Shown in pieces: positions 26,850 through 35,608 of a DNA stretch of 64,000 nucleotides; position 1 is the stretch's first letter, and the number at the start of each line of letters is the position of its first letter. The DNA comes from Phocaeicola_A sp045545095 (GTDB lineage Bacteria > Bacteroidota > Bacteroidia > Bacteroidales > Bacteroidaceae). The DNA lies in NCBI GenBank assembly GCA_045545095.1, contig JAZQAG010000022.1, forward strand, positions 1-64,000, written 5' to 3'. The notes below the pieces were generated by a model. It saw only the letters and a list, made by a program, of their open reading frames with translations. It ran no database searches and had not been told where the DNA came from. The translations under genes were made by a program, and so were the position numbers.

Positions 26850-27476
26850 TCATTGGCAAAATAATTCATCTTCGGCGTCGGGTAATATGGCTTGTGCCCA
26901 TTCAGGTACATCGGTTACATACATTTTAGCCATAGCACCATTCACTAAACGGAATTGTAGTTTTGCTTCTTCTCCATCCACTGAGTTGTCATAGACATAG
27001 AGACGGTCAACAATGGAAGATACAGTCTTGCAATTCTCTATAGCCTTGTAATATCTTGAAATAATTTTGGAGATAGGAACATCGTGTCCCCCTTTCATCA
27101 CTCTGTCGGCAATTCGTGAGGCATTGATCTTCGGATTTTCTGTTGAGATGAAGAATAGTCGGATGAAGAAACCTTCTTTCTTTGCCTTTGCAATAAAGTC
27201 CACTTTGTCAATAGCAGACATAACGGTCTCAAAAACAAAACTCTTTTTTTCTGTCAAGCATTTCTCTCTCCATTCTGCACAATAATTGGCAGCATTCAAT
27301 ACGGCCTCTTTTGAGTTCCAATCGCCAAACATTTCATTGGCCACCTCATCAGGATTGATATAAATGGTTCCTTCTGCCCATTCATGGTGAAGAAATCTTT
27401 TAGTCACAGAAGTCTTGCCCGACCCGTTAGGGCCGGCTATGATAATCAATTCAGGTTTACGAACACACTCAACCAT
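26850..27476 (-). CDS. Zeta-toxin-family P-loop kinase
   Basis: A 208-residue zeta/PezT-type toxin. Family members phosphorylate UDP-N-acetylglucosamine and block wall synthesis, though substrates vary. The P-loop is AGPNGSGKTS (residues 14-23), the substrate-site acidic residue lies in YINPDEVANEMFGD, and a conserved RVMKGGHDVP stretch follows the helical lid. FVFETVMSAIDK is also typical of the family. It overlaps the upstream small gene by 8 bases, as in toxin-antitoxin pairs. Confidence 0.87.
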   Translation of the reverse strand: MVECVRKPELIIIAGPNGSGKTSVTKRFLHHEWAEGTIYINPDEVANEMFGDWNSKEAVLNAANYCAEWREKCLTEKKSFVFETVMSAIDKVDFIAKAKKEGFFIRLFFISTENPKINASRIADRVMKGGHDVPISKIISRYYKAIENCKTVSSIVDRLYVYDNSVDGEEAKLQFRLVNGAMAKMYVTDVPEWAQAILPDAEDELFCQ

Positions 27477-27678
27477 TGATAATACTATTTATACGAGCGC
27501 TCCTGCTTGCTCTGTTCTGAGCAATATTCCTGCGCATTTGCTCGAAGTGAGCATCAGCAGCCTTTTTACTGCTTTCACGTGCTTCTTGGGCAACCTCTTT
27601 CATTACCTGCTCCAGCATTTCGTCAGTAGGTTCCTGACCCATGCCGAATCTGTATGATTTCATTTCCTTCTCAGACAT
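27469..27678 (-). CDS. Small antitoxin-like protein
   Basis: A 69-residue, highly charged, probably helical protein starting MSEKEMKSYRFGMGQEPTDE. It lies directly before the zeta-type toxin with an 8-base overlap and is the expected antitoxin by position and size; I do not recognise its sequence family and it does not look like epsilon. A minus-strand -7 box TACTTTTG is at 27705-27712. The DNA for its first codons and upstream region is duplicated at 26366-26581. Confidence 0.75.
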   Translation of the reverse strand: MSEKEMKSYRFGMGQEPTDEMLEQVMKEVAQEARESSKKAADAHFEQMRRNIAQNRASRSARINSIING

Positions 27679-27874
27679 AATCGTCTCCTTTTTTATCTCA
27701 TCTGCAAAAGTAACAAGTTTATTTCATTAGTGAATGATATTATGGTAGTTTTTTCTCTATTTTCTCTCTTTTCGCAATATTCGGCACGTCGTGTCGGGCG
27801 AATAGTGGCGGAATATCTGCTCGAAGTCTTTTCATGGATGACCAGCAGATGAGTGGTTCATCAAGTTGATGAGG
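27658..27874. repeat. Direct repeat flanking the toxin-antitoxin pair, copy 2
   Basis: 217 bases matching 26366-26581. It contains the antitoxin start, its -7 box and about 165 bases of upstream DNA. Confidence 0.92.
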
Positions 27875-27936
27875 GGGTAGCATTGTCTTTGGCAGAACAT
27901 GATTAACTCCGTTTACGAATTGTCAATTGCAACAAA

Positions 27937-27978
27937 AAAGTATCCTAAGATACCTGGCCATTTATCTTAGGATACTTT
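27937..27978 (-). terminator. Orphan terminator hairpin
   Basis: A perfect 16-bp stem (27937-27952 with 27963-27978) and 10-base loop. Read on the minus strand the stem is followed directly by TTTTTTGTT, a good intrinsic terminator. No minus-strand gene lies between it and the plus-strand promoter at 28097-28127. Confidence 0.75.
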
Positions 27979-28096
27979 GCATTTGAAGGTATATTGCTGG
28001 GGAAATATTCACATTCATGTGTCAGCATACATTCAACCATAAATAGAATATTATTGTTGATTATGTAGATGGATTACAAAATTCAGGCTAATTATT

Positions 28097-28127
28097 TTTG
28101 GATTTACAATTATATGCTGTATTTTTG
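28097..28127 (+). promoter_or_regulatory. Sigma-ABfr-type promoter of the rloA-like operon
   Basis: TTTG at 28097-28100, a 19-base spacer and TATTTTTG at 28120-28127. It lies inside a possible upstream extension of the first gene (frame open from 28069), so the ATG at 28165, 37 bases after the -7 box, is the better start. Confidence 0.85.
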
Positions 28128-28164
28128 TAGCGTAATTACGATTTTGAACAAAATTATAGCTATT

Positions 28165-29445
28165 ATGATAAGAGATTTTTGGGTAAAGAACTACCTTTCC
28201 ATTCGAGACAAACAGGAATTGGACTTCCTGGCAAAAGGGCCGGCTTCGGAATTGGTGACAGAGGTTTCCGAAGGTGTGTTCTTATATAAGTTAGGTATTT
28301 TATATGGCTCCAATGCTTCAGGCAAATCAAATATGTTGATTGCCTTAAATGAGGTATTCGATTTGTTGATACAGTCTAAATCAGATGCCGCGGAAGAAAT
28401 TCGTGGTAGCATTCCTTTTGTACAGACAAAAGATGAACCGATAGAGATGCATGTCTCCTTCTATGCCAATGGCATTAGATATGATTATGATGTACGCTTC
28501 AACGAGAAGTACATTTTGAACGAAGTTCTGAACTATTACCCCAACAAGTCGAAAGCCTTGTTTTATGAGCGCACCTTTGTTGGCGAGAATCTGCAGGCAG
28601 AAATCAAGTTCGGCTCAAGCCTGAAACTTCAGCCGAGGACTCAGGACAGCATTCGCGAGAACACGTTGAACAACCACAGTGTACTTTCCGTATGTCGGAA
28701 AGCCGCTCTCAAGGAGGACATAGCCCCCTTCAATGTGCTCTATAGTTGGATTATGAAAAACTACCATGATATAGATGGTGATGAAGAAAAAGGTGTTGTT
28801 GAAATTCTGAAAGAGGCGTACGACATTCCCCAAAAGCGTAAATTTTATAACACCATGCTGCAAAAGGCCGATTTGAACATCCTTGAATACAGACCTGTTG
28901 TAGAAGACCGCTATGTGCCTGCCGCACTTCGTGAACTCATTCAAAAGGAGAATCTTTCCGAGAAGATAAAAGAAGAGTTGCTGAAGCCCACCTCTGACTC
29001 CATAGCATTTGTGAACCATTCCGATAATGGCAATTTCGAAATCCCTTTGAAATGGCAATCCAAAGGAACGTTGAAGTATATCCGCATTCTGAATGTTTTG
29101 TACGACATGATAACCAGTCCCCATGTCTATTTCCTCGACGAATTGGGTGAAGACTTGCACAACGACCTCTTGTTCTATTACCTCAATGTCTTTATTTTCA
29201 ATTCAGAGAAGTCACAGCTTATCATCACCAGCCAAGAGACCACCCTTCTCTCCCAAGACCTCATCAATGAGAATCGGGGTGTCGTGTGGTTTGTTGAGAA
29301 GAACCGCGCGACCGCCTCGTCAGAATATTCCCGTGGTGACTCATTCGGACTGCACAAGAATCTCTCTCTTTACAACTCCTACCGCATTGGCCGGTTGGGA
29401 GCAAAGCCTGAATTGGGTAGTATCTTTATAAACTTGGAGGATTGA
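28165..29445 (+). CDS. RloA-like AAA/SMC-type ATPase
   Basis: A 426-residue ATPase of the AAA15/AAA21 group (RloA, OLD-like, also AriA of PARIS). Start MIRDFWVKNYLSIRDKQEL is the usual ABC/SMC-like N-terminus (F-x-V-KNYLSI). Walker A is YGSNASGKSN (about 45-54), Walker B with catalytic acidic pair is VYFLDELGEDLH (about 320-331), and a switch-like TSQETTLL follows. Proteins of this type gate a partner nuclease in abortive-infection and defence systems. The partner, RloB, starts one base after its stop. Confidence 0.86.
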   Translation: MIRDFWVKNYLSIRDKQELDFLAKGPASELVTEVSEGVFLYKLGILYGSNASGKSNMLIALNEVFDLLIQSKSDAAEEIRGSIPFVQTKDEPIEMHVSFYANGIRYDYDVRFNEKYILNEVLNYYPNKSKALFYERTFVGENLQAEIKFGSSLKLQPRTQDSIRENTLNNHSVLSVCRKAALKEDIAPFNVLYSWIMKNYHDIDGDEEKGVVEILKEAYDIPQKRKFYNTMLQKADLNILEYRPVVEDRYVPAALRELIQKENLSEKIKEELLKPTSDSIAFVNHSDNGNFEIPLKWQSKGTLKYIRILNVLYDMITSPHVYFLDELGEDLHNDLLFYYLNVFIFNSEKSQLIITSQETTLLSQDLINENRGVVWFVEKNRATASSEYSRGDSFGLHKNLSLYNSYRIGRLGAKPELGSIFINLED

Positions 29446-29446
29446 T

Positions 29447-30058
29447 ATGGGTAAACTACGACAAACTGCACTCATCTTGGGCGAAGGGCCTACCGAATTC
29501 TTCTATTTCAAGTCCCTGTGCGATGTATACAAGAACATCACCATCAAGCCCGACTATCCCAAACATACCAACATCAAGGAACTTGAGTTGAAAATCGAGG
29601 AGGGCGTGGCTATGGGCTACAACCATATCTTCTGCGTTATCGATATGGATACCAAAGACCAGGAACCCGAGCGTACACAATATGCGAAGCTAAAGGCCAA
29701 GTATGCCAAGCCCATCAATAAACCGAAGAAGGGCATATCCTGTACGGTTGAGTTCTTCGAGACCCACCGCTGCACCGAACTCTTCTTCCTTTACTACTTC
29801 CGCTATACCTCACGCCTGTATGCCAATCAAGAAGCATTGATTAAAGACTTGAATCGCGAAGTGGAATACCAGAAGACTGTAGATTTCTTCATCAAGTGCA
29901 GAGGACTACATGCTTATTTCGAACGGAATGGAGGAAGCCTTGAAAAGGCTATGGTCAATGCATATAGATCTATGGATGAGAGACTTTCATATAGAAGGGA
30001 TTATACATACTCGGAACTCGAATGGCTGATGAGAGAATTGAAGGATTTGGCAATATAA
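29447..30058 (+). CDS. RloB-like TOPRIM nuclease
   Basis: A 203-residue protein of the RloB family with a TOPRIM-like fold: the glutamate motif LILGEGPTEFFYFKSL (about 9-24) and the double-Asp motif IFCVIDMDT (about 62-70). The central TVEFFETHRCTELFFLYYF region is the RloB hallmark. TOPRIM partners of such ATPases cut DNA or RNA when activated; the target here is unknown. It is tightly coupled to the rloA-like gene, and the next gene either overlaps its end or follows by 20 bases. Confidence 0.85.
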   Translation: MGKLRQTALILGEGPTEFFYFKSLCDVYKNITIKPDYPKHTNIKELELKIEEGVAMGYNHIFCVIDMDTKDQEPERTQYAKLKAKYAKPINKPKKGISCTVEFFETHRCTELFFLYYFRYTSRLYANQEALIKDLNREVEYQKTVDFFIKCRGLHAYFERNGGSLEKAMVNAYRSMDERLSYRRDYTYSELEWLMRELKDLAI

Positions 30059-33000
30059 TAGATGAAACTTTATATGACATGAAGAATATATTTATAAAAA
30101 TCTTACACACACTACTTGGATTCGTTATTGTTTGCATGGTGATTGCTTATCTCATCAAGCCAATTGAGTATATGGAGTGTGTCAACATTTTATCAATAAT
30201 TGCTTTTACCTTGTTTGTTTTAGAAGTTCTTGTTTGTTATTTGGGCAATGTTTGTACCTCGATAACATCATACTGCAAATCAAAATTCTTTATATTGTCT
30301 GGTGCAGTTGCAAATAAATTAGAACAATATAGCAAACAATTGGCGGCATTACAGCCAAATTCGGAGCCCTTAGATTTACTTGCACCTCGAATTGTAGATA
30401 AATCCGAATATGTTTCTATTTTAAAGTCGGCTATAGATGATGAGGATGTTCGTAATGTGGCTCTTTCTGGTACATATGGGTCTGGCAAGAGTTCTATAAT
30501 CAAAACATTCGAGAGGAATTATCCGAAATATAAATGTCTAAATTTATCCTTAGCCGCGTTTGCAGAGGAGTCTCAGTCCTTACAGAAAGATTCAAAATTA
30601 GACTATAAAACGCAAGGAGAGAAGCCTAATGACATGGGACAACCTTTTGTTGATTCAAGCATTGTCCAGATGGAACAGCTTGAGTTTAGTCTGGTTCAAC
30701 AGTTCTTCTATCATGTAAAAGCAAGCGGTATTCCAGATTCTCGATTTGGGCGTATTCGTAGATGGAATAGGACGGAAAAAGGATTATGGGCAATAGCCAT
30801 TCTATTTTTTGTCATTTCTTTGTTCTATGTTGTTGATTCTAATAAGTTTCTTGATTTGTTTCCTTTTTTGACAGGTTGTGATGCAATTCTTATTCGGTAC
30901 ATAAGTTTAGGAGTTGTTGGTGTTGGTTTATTTGTAATGGCATACAGTTTAATAACGTTCTTCCATAAGATGAGCGGTGGACGCATAAAGTTTATGAACT
31001 ATGAGGTTGATGTACAGAAAGACATGAAGATTTCTGTGTTCAATCGTTATCTTGACGAACTAGTCTATTTATTTCAGGCCACTGGCTATCAAGTGGTAGT
31101 GTTAGAAGACCTTGACCGATTCAAAAATACAAGTATCTATACTAAACTTCGTGAATTAAATCAATTGCTCAATCAGTCTGAAGATATTGGACGCAGAATT
31201 GTATTTGTGTATGCTTTACGCGACGACATCTTTCACACGTCTCAGGAGCGAACAAAGTTTTTTGATTATATAATTCCTGTTCTTCCTCATACTAGTGTTG
31301 CCAATTCTGCAAGTCAGTTTGTAAAGGAGTTTGGCACTATTGTAGGAGACAAGAATGATGCACGTGCATTGCATAAAAGTTTTCTTAATGATGTTGCTCC
31401 ATTCATTGGTGATTTGCGTACAATAAAAGCTATTGTATCAGATTTCAAGATTACAAGTAAAAGGTTGAACCGTAAGTTGAAAAAGGATAACCTACTTGCA
31501 ATAATCATTTATAAGAATCTTTGCCCAAAGGATTTCGAATTGATATATGAAGGAAAAGGAGCAATTCATAAAACATTCGCCAATGAGTCTGTATTCAAAA
31601 AGAAAAAAAAAGACGAACTTAAGCAGAAAATAGATGAGATAGAAACAAGAATTAAGAAGGTAAAAGAAGAAAGACTAAAGTCAGTTAATGAACTAAATAG
31701 CCTAGTCGTTTCGGCTGCAATTAAACTAATTCCTGCAGGTTATTATATATGTAATTCCAGTAACAAGCAAATATCATATGCTGATTTGTTTTCTGATGAT
31801 TATGTTCGCAGAATCCTTAAAGGCGAATTGTATTATAGGGAGTACTATTATAACAATTCTACACGCATATCCAAAGAAAAAGTACTCGCTTCACTTGGAG
31901 ATGAGTTCAATTATGAATCTCGAAAAGCTTTAATTGAGCAGAATTGTCTTGTTTCATTACGTAAACTTACCGAGGAGCGTGATGCTTACATTCAGAAACT
32001 GGAAAATTTAGTTAAGAAAACGATGAGAGAAATGTGTGAGTCGGATGATACATTATTGCCTACGCAAACAGAAGATTATAATACCAACCTACTTAACTTT
32101 CTCATTAAAAGAGGGTATATAGATGAAAGCTATTATTACTATATAACTGACATTAAAACAGATTCTGACGAAGAAGGATTGCTAAGTCAGAATGATAATG
32201 CATATCTTTTGTCTGTGAAAGGGATTGGCATTTCAGACGAAGATGAAATGAGTCGCCACATTGATGATCCTAAATTGCTATTACAGTTTCTCATACCGCA
32301 GGATTTCGTTGGGGATAAGATTCTGAATTTTGATCTTGTTCATGAAATTATTCAAAGCAAGGATAACAAGACTCTTGAACTTCTTAAACATAAACTTAAA
32401 TCACATGGTGATTTTGTCCTTGATTTCATTAATCGATATGCATTCTTGGAAATGGCAAACGATGGATTTATTTCACTTGTGGCACAGCAGTATGATTACT
32501 TGTGGGCAGATGTTGAGAACAATAGTCTTTTTTCTAATGAAGCAAAAATGAATCTGTTTAACAAATTAATGAGGTATGCATCTATAGATGATTTAGTAAA
32601 ACAAAATGAAGATGGATTACTTGCCGAATATTTGAGGAAATCATATTATACTAATGCTTTTGATTGTGTACAAACGGACAAGGCGTATCTGATAATTAAT
32701 CATTATAATGTTCATTTCCTTACGCTTGTGGATGATAGAGACTCAAACAATCTGATTGATTTTATATACAAAAACGACTATTACGAGCATAATAGCCATA
32801 ATATTTGGATGCTATTGGATACGTATAGTGATATTAATATTCATAATTATGAGAATCGTATTTATACTGCGATAATCGCAGCTAATATTGAACCTTTAAT
32901 ATCACAAATAAGCGAAGATATCGAGTCTTTCATTTTTCGTTGTGTACTAGCGGATAGCAATACATCAGAATCGGCAGAGAGTATTACATTGATATTGAAT

Positions 33001-33978
33001 AATGGTAATGTATCCGAAGAATCCAAGAAAAAGCTTATCAACCACAATACCACTATTTTCAAGAATATTCATTCTATTACTTCTGCTGAATACAAAAATG
33101 CATTATTTGAGTGTAATAAGGTTGAATCTTCGTTAGCAAATATTGACTATTATTTAACATATAATGCTTTAACAAGCCTGGATAAGATTCTTGTGCAATA
33201 TATAAATACTAATGTGCATGAGTACATAGAACTGATAAAAAGACAAGACGTCATTCAGGAAGACAAACGAATTATTAAATGTTTGATAGCTTCAGCGGGT
33301 CTTGATGAAAACATTTGGAAGACTATTTTCTCTGAAATTAAATATTCGCAATTCTGGAGTGATGATATCCTAGAATTGCGGGAGGAGCAAGTAAGATATT
33401 TGGCAGACAATAAATTGCTTCATTTTGATGTTGTATTGTTCAAGGCTATCGGAGCTAAGTTCAAAAAGATGTTCATGTATCTATTGGGTAAATATTCTGC
33501 TGAAACAGTGGAACATTTATCCGAATTTAATTTTACTGCGGAGAACTTAATTAAAATTGCGAGTCAAAAAGCTTTTGAAGGATATACAACCAATATCTAT
33601 GCATTGATTACGACCGACAAAATTACAGATGAATCTATTGCAGATAGCTATCTCAAATATGTAATAGAAGATGCTGCTCATCTTGATTTTGAATCGTTGA
33701 AAAAATCTGTAAGTATTACTTCTGATGATAAACTGAAGATGAAATCTGTTTCCGCTTATATGCAACAAGATTTTTTGACAGACGAAAATCTTGCTACTCT
33801 ACTTACCTCCATGGGGGAACCATTTTCTTTAATAATTAGAAACCAAGGGGATATTTTCGAATTAGACAAAAGCGCTGAAGTTTATCAATTCTTTGAACAA
33901 CTTGTTGTTCGTAAGTTCGCGACCAACCGTGATGCCTCAAAAAACAAGTATAAAATATATATATTGAAAAGACACTAA
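30022..33978 (+). CDS. Large membrane-anchored YobI/KAP-like P-loop NTPase
   Basis: A 1318-residue protein. Two N-terminal membrane segments (about 25-45 and 55-78) precede a P-loop SGTYGSGKSS (149-158). Two more membrane segments (about 252-275 and 288-310) interrupt the NTPase core before Walker B VVVLEDLDRF (about 357-366), followed by FVYALRDDIF and RTKFFDYIIPVLP. This order matches YobI-like and KAP NTPases. A coiled coil lies near 515-560; the C-terminal ~700 residues look helical and repetitive, perhaps a recognition scaffold. An alternative start is Met20 at 30079. It is the third gene of the rloA-rloB operon by spacing and strand. Confidence 0.82.
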   Translation: MADERIEGFGNIIDETLYDMKNIFIKILHTLLGFVIVCMVIAYLIKPIEYMECVNILSIIAFTLFVLEVLVCYLGNVCTSITSYCKSKFFILSGAVANKLEQYSKQLAALQPNSEPLDLLAPRIVDKSEYVSILKSAIDDEDVRNVALSGTYGSGKSSIIKTFERNYPKYKCLNLSLAAFAEESQSLQKDSKLDYKTQGEKPNDMGQPFVDSSIVQMEQLEFSLVQQFFYHVKASGIPDSRFGRIRRWNRTEKGLWAIAILFFVISLFYVVDSNKFLDLFPFLTGCDAILIRYISLGVVGVGLFVMAYSLITFFHKMSGGRIKFMNYEVDVQKDMKISVFNRYLDELVYLFQATGYQVVVLEDLDRFKNTSIYTKLRELNQLLNQSEDIGRRIVFVYALRDDIFHTSQERTKFFDYIIPVLPHTSVANSASQFVKEFGTIVGDKNDARALHKSFLNDVAPFIGDLRTIKAIVSDFKITSKRLNRKLKKDNLLAIIIYKNLCPKDFELIYEGKGAIHKTFANESVFKKKKKDELKQKIDEIETRIKKVKEERLKSVNELNSLVVSAAIKLIPAGYYICNSSNKQISYADLFSDDYVRRILKGELYYREYYYNNSTRISKEKVLASLGDEFNYESRKALIEQNCLVSLRKLTEERDAYIQKLENLVKKTMREMCESDDTLLPTQTEDYNTNLLNFLIKRGYIDESYYYYITDIKTDSDEEGLLSQNDNAYLLSVKGIGISDEDEMSRHIDDPKLLLQFLIPQDFVGDKILNFDLVHEIIQSKDNKTLELLKHKLKSHGDFVLDFINRYAFLEMANDGFISLVAQQYDYLWADVENNSLFSNEAKMNLFNKLMRYASIDDLVKQNEDGLLAEYLRKSYYTNAFDCVQTDKAYLIINHYNVHFLTLVDDRDSNNLIDFIYKNDYYEHNSHNIWMLLDTYSDINIHNYENRIYTAIIAANIEPLISQISEDIESFIFRCVLADSNTSESAESITLILNNGNVSEESKKKLINHNTTIFKNIHSITSAEYKNALFECNKVESSLANIDYYLTYNALTSLDKILVQYINTNVHEYIELIKRQDVIQEDKRIIKCLIASAGLDENIWKTIFSEIKYSQFWSDDILELREEQVRYLADNKLLHFDVVLFKAIGAKFKKMFMYLLGKYSAETVEHLSEFNFTAENLIKIASQKAFEGYTTNIYALITTDKITDESIADSYLKYVIEDAAHLDFESLKKSVSITSDDKLKMKSVSAYMQQDFLTDENLATLLTSMGEPFSLIIRNQGDIFELDKSAEVYQFFEQLVVRKFATNRDASKNKYKIYILKRH

Positions 33979-34150
33979 GCAAAAAGAATTTGTAGTGCAC
34001 AGAACGGAAAATGACAAGTAGGGAATTTACTAGAGTGTAAAGAAAAATATTATACAAGTAGCAAAGTTGAGTTAACAAACAAATCTGTTATTTTTATATG
34101 GACAACATAGTAAAAAGTTAAAGAATATCACTGCTTCCGGTAGTGTAAAT
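33979..34150. other. Non-coding gap after the YobI-like gene
   Basis: 172 AT-rich bases with no gene. No clear terminator of the upstream operon is seen here; the palindrome at 34188-34217 may serve. Confidence 0.4.
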
Positions 34151-34187
34151 AGGACTGTGTCAAGACTGTTTCTTATTTTATTATCTT

Positions 34188-34217
34188 CAGCAGGAAAACA
34201 CGCGTGTTTTCCTGCTG
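34188..34217. terminator. Perfect 30-base palindrome inside the IS remnant
   Basis: CAGCAGGAAAACACG at 34188-34202 is followed directly by its exact reverse complement (34203-34217). It is positioned just past the transposase stop, as intrinsic terminators of such elements are. Confidence 0.7.
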
Positions 34218-34239
34218 AGGAGCCTTTCGGATTGCAAAG

Positions 34240-34437
34240 TTACATGATTTCAAATCTATCACCAAATTTAATGGCCAATTGTTGTGAAGTCAGTGCCCAA
34301 TTCGTCAGGGGCATAGTCCATTTCTCAGAAATATTACGATAAGCCAGATAGACGAGTTTCTCCAACGCTGTATCAGATGGGAATACTCCTTTATTCTTCG
34401 TGACCTTGCGTATTTGGTGTATAATTGTTTGCTTATA
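34240..34437 (-). pseudogene. IS256-family transposase, C-terminal fragment
   Basis: Translating the minus strand gives about 65 residues ending at 34240: ...HQIRKVTKNKGVFPSD, then TALEKLVYLAYRNISEKWT, then MPLTNWALTSQQLAIKFGDR and FEIM. This is the typical C-terminus of IS256 (mutator) transposases. An in-frame stop at about 34440 and the absence of the DDE catalytic region show that only the tail remains. Confidence 0.87.
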
Positions 34438-34444
34438 CTATATG

Positions 34445-35608
34445 CTATTTATTTCCCTTTGCTCTATTATGTGTTTTACACAACATTTGACAATTAGCGA
34501 TGTCTGTTGCTCCACCTTTGCTCCATGCCGTCACATGATCAGCATCCATTTCGCTGAGTTTCCATATTCGGGTACGGTTGGCTTCGTGTCCCATAGCGCA
34601 ATGAGGACAGTTGGATATACCAAGTGTTTTGGCCTCTTCTGTTTGTTGTGAATAGACTCTCTTTTTGGTCGCTTCGTCAAATACACGTACTTCGAGTAGT
34701 TTGGAGTCTTGCATATCACCTAAAATATATTCAAATATTCCTTTCCTATTTTTAATATAAGGGTCGCTATACAGTTCTCGAACTTTATCGGAAACTTCTT
34801 GCGGATTGTATGGCCGAAGATGATAGGTTTCGTAAAGCCGCCCCCATTCCAAACCGCGCATTTCACTTTCCACATCAATGAATGTTGTGGATATCCAATC
34901 TATCACAGAATTGAAGTAGGCTTTAATTTCATTGATATTCGTGTCGTAGCGGTGAAGGCTCATATATGTTTCTACATCTCCTCGGCTCACCCATTCCAAT
35001 GCACGTTCCAAAAAGTCTTGCCTATTTACTGCTCCCGCAACGTATGCACTCCATTTTTGCACATTCGCATTTTGGCTGTTACTGAATTCGGCCTTACAAA
35101 GTGTGACAAAGGGACCGGAATAGATGGCATTGCGAAGCTCTTGCGCATTCAGTGGCACACCGGCGATGTTAATGGTCTTGAACCATTCTTTAATTTCGCT
35201 TTCTTCGCCTTCACATTCATAGATAAGCAGTTTTGTGTTCAAGATTCGTTCTTGAAGGTCTGTTGCCAATGCACCGAAATATTGAGGCATCCCGTTGGCA
35301 TCCTTTATGGCAAACTTGCCTGTCACATATCGCCCAAGGCTGGTAATACGTTGTTGTCCGTCGAGCACTTCCAATCTGCCATCTTTCAATTTATTGAAAT
35401 AGATTAGCCCTAACGGATAGTTCCTTAGTACAGATTCAATAACTGCTATATCTTTCTTGGTTTCTGCGTAAATATAGTTACGCTGATATTCGGGCTGAAT
35501 GGTGAGTCTCCCTGACAGACCAAACAACCCTCTGCCTTCAAGTTCATTATATACAAAGCCTTCACAAATATCACGGATGGTAATGTCGGTTCTAAGTTTC
35601 GTTTCCAT
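34445..35608 (-). CDS. DUF262-HNH nuclease (GmrSD-like)
   Basis: A 387-residue protein with an N-terminal DUF262/ParB-like NTPase domain (about 35-150; IQPEYQRNY near 37-45, LEVLDGQQRITSLGRY near 79-94) and a C-terminal HNH nuclease (about 325-387): CPHC, then DADHVTAWSKGG and NCQMLCKTHNRAKGNK. This architecture occurs in GmrSD, BrxU and SspE-type proteins, which restrict phage DNA, often modified DNA, using nucleotide hydrolysis. Its ATG overlaps the stop of the adenine methyltransferase gene (TAATG), so the two are translationally coupled and probably form a restriction-modification pair. Confidence 0.85.
   Translation of the reverse strand: METKLRTDITIRDICEGFVYNELEGRGLFGLSGRLTIQPEYQRNYIYAETKKDIAVIESVLRNYPLGLIYFNKLKDGRLEVLDGQQRITSLGRYVTGKFAIKDANGMPQYFGALATDLQERILNTKLLIYECEGEESEIKEWFKTINIAGVPLNAQELRNAIYSGPFVTLCKAEFSNSQNANVQKWSAYVAGAVNRQDFLERALEWVSRGDVETYMSLHRYDTNINEIKAYFNSVIDWISTTFIDVESEMRGLEWGRLYETYHLRPYNPQEVSDKVRELYSDPYIKNRKGIFEYILGDMQDSKLLEVRVFDEATKKRVYSQQTEEAKTLGISNCPHCAMGHEANRTRIWKLSEMDADHVTAWSKGGATDIANCQMLCKTHNRAKGNK

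Larger units (their letters stand above)
34151..34440. mobile_element. Right-end remnant of an IS256-family element
   Basis: Combines a candidate terminal inverted repeat (GGACTGTGTCAAGACTGTTT at 34152-34171), a 30-base perfect palindrome, and the C-terminal piece of an IS256-type transposase on the minus strand. The left end is lost at the junction with the DUF262-HNH gene (stop at 34445). Confidence 0.75.

Noticed and set aside
28069..28164. Upstream extension of the rloA-like protein by 32 residues
   Set aside because: The consensus promoter at 28097-28127 lies inside it, and the ATG at 28165 begins the usual family N-terminus.
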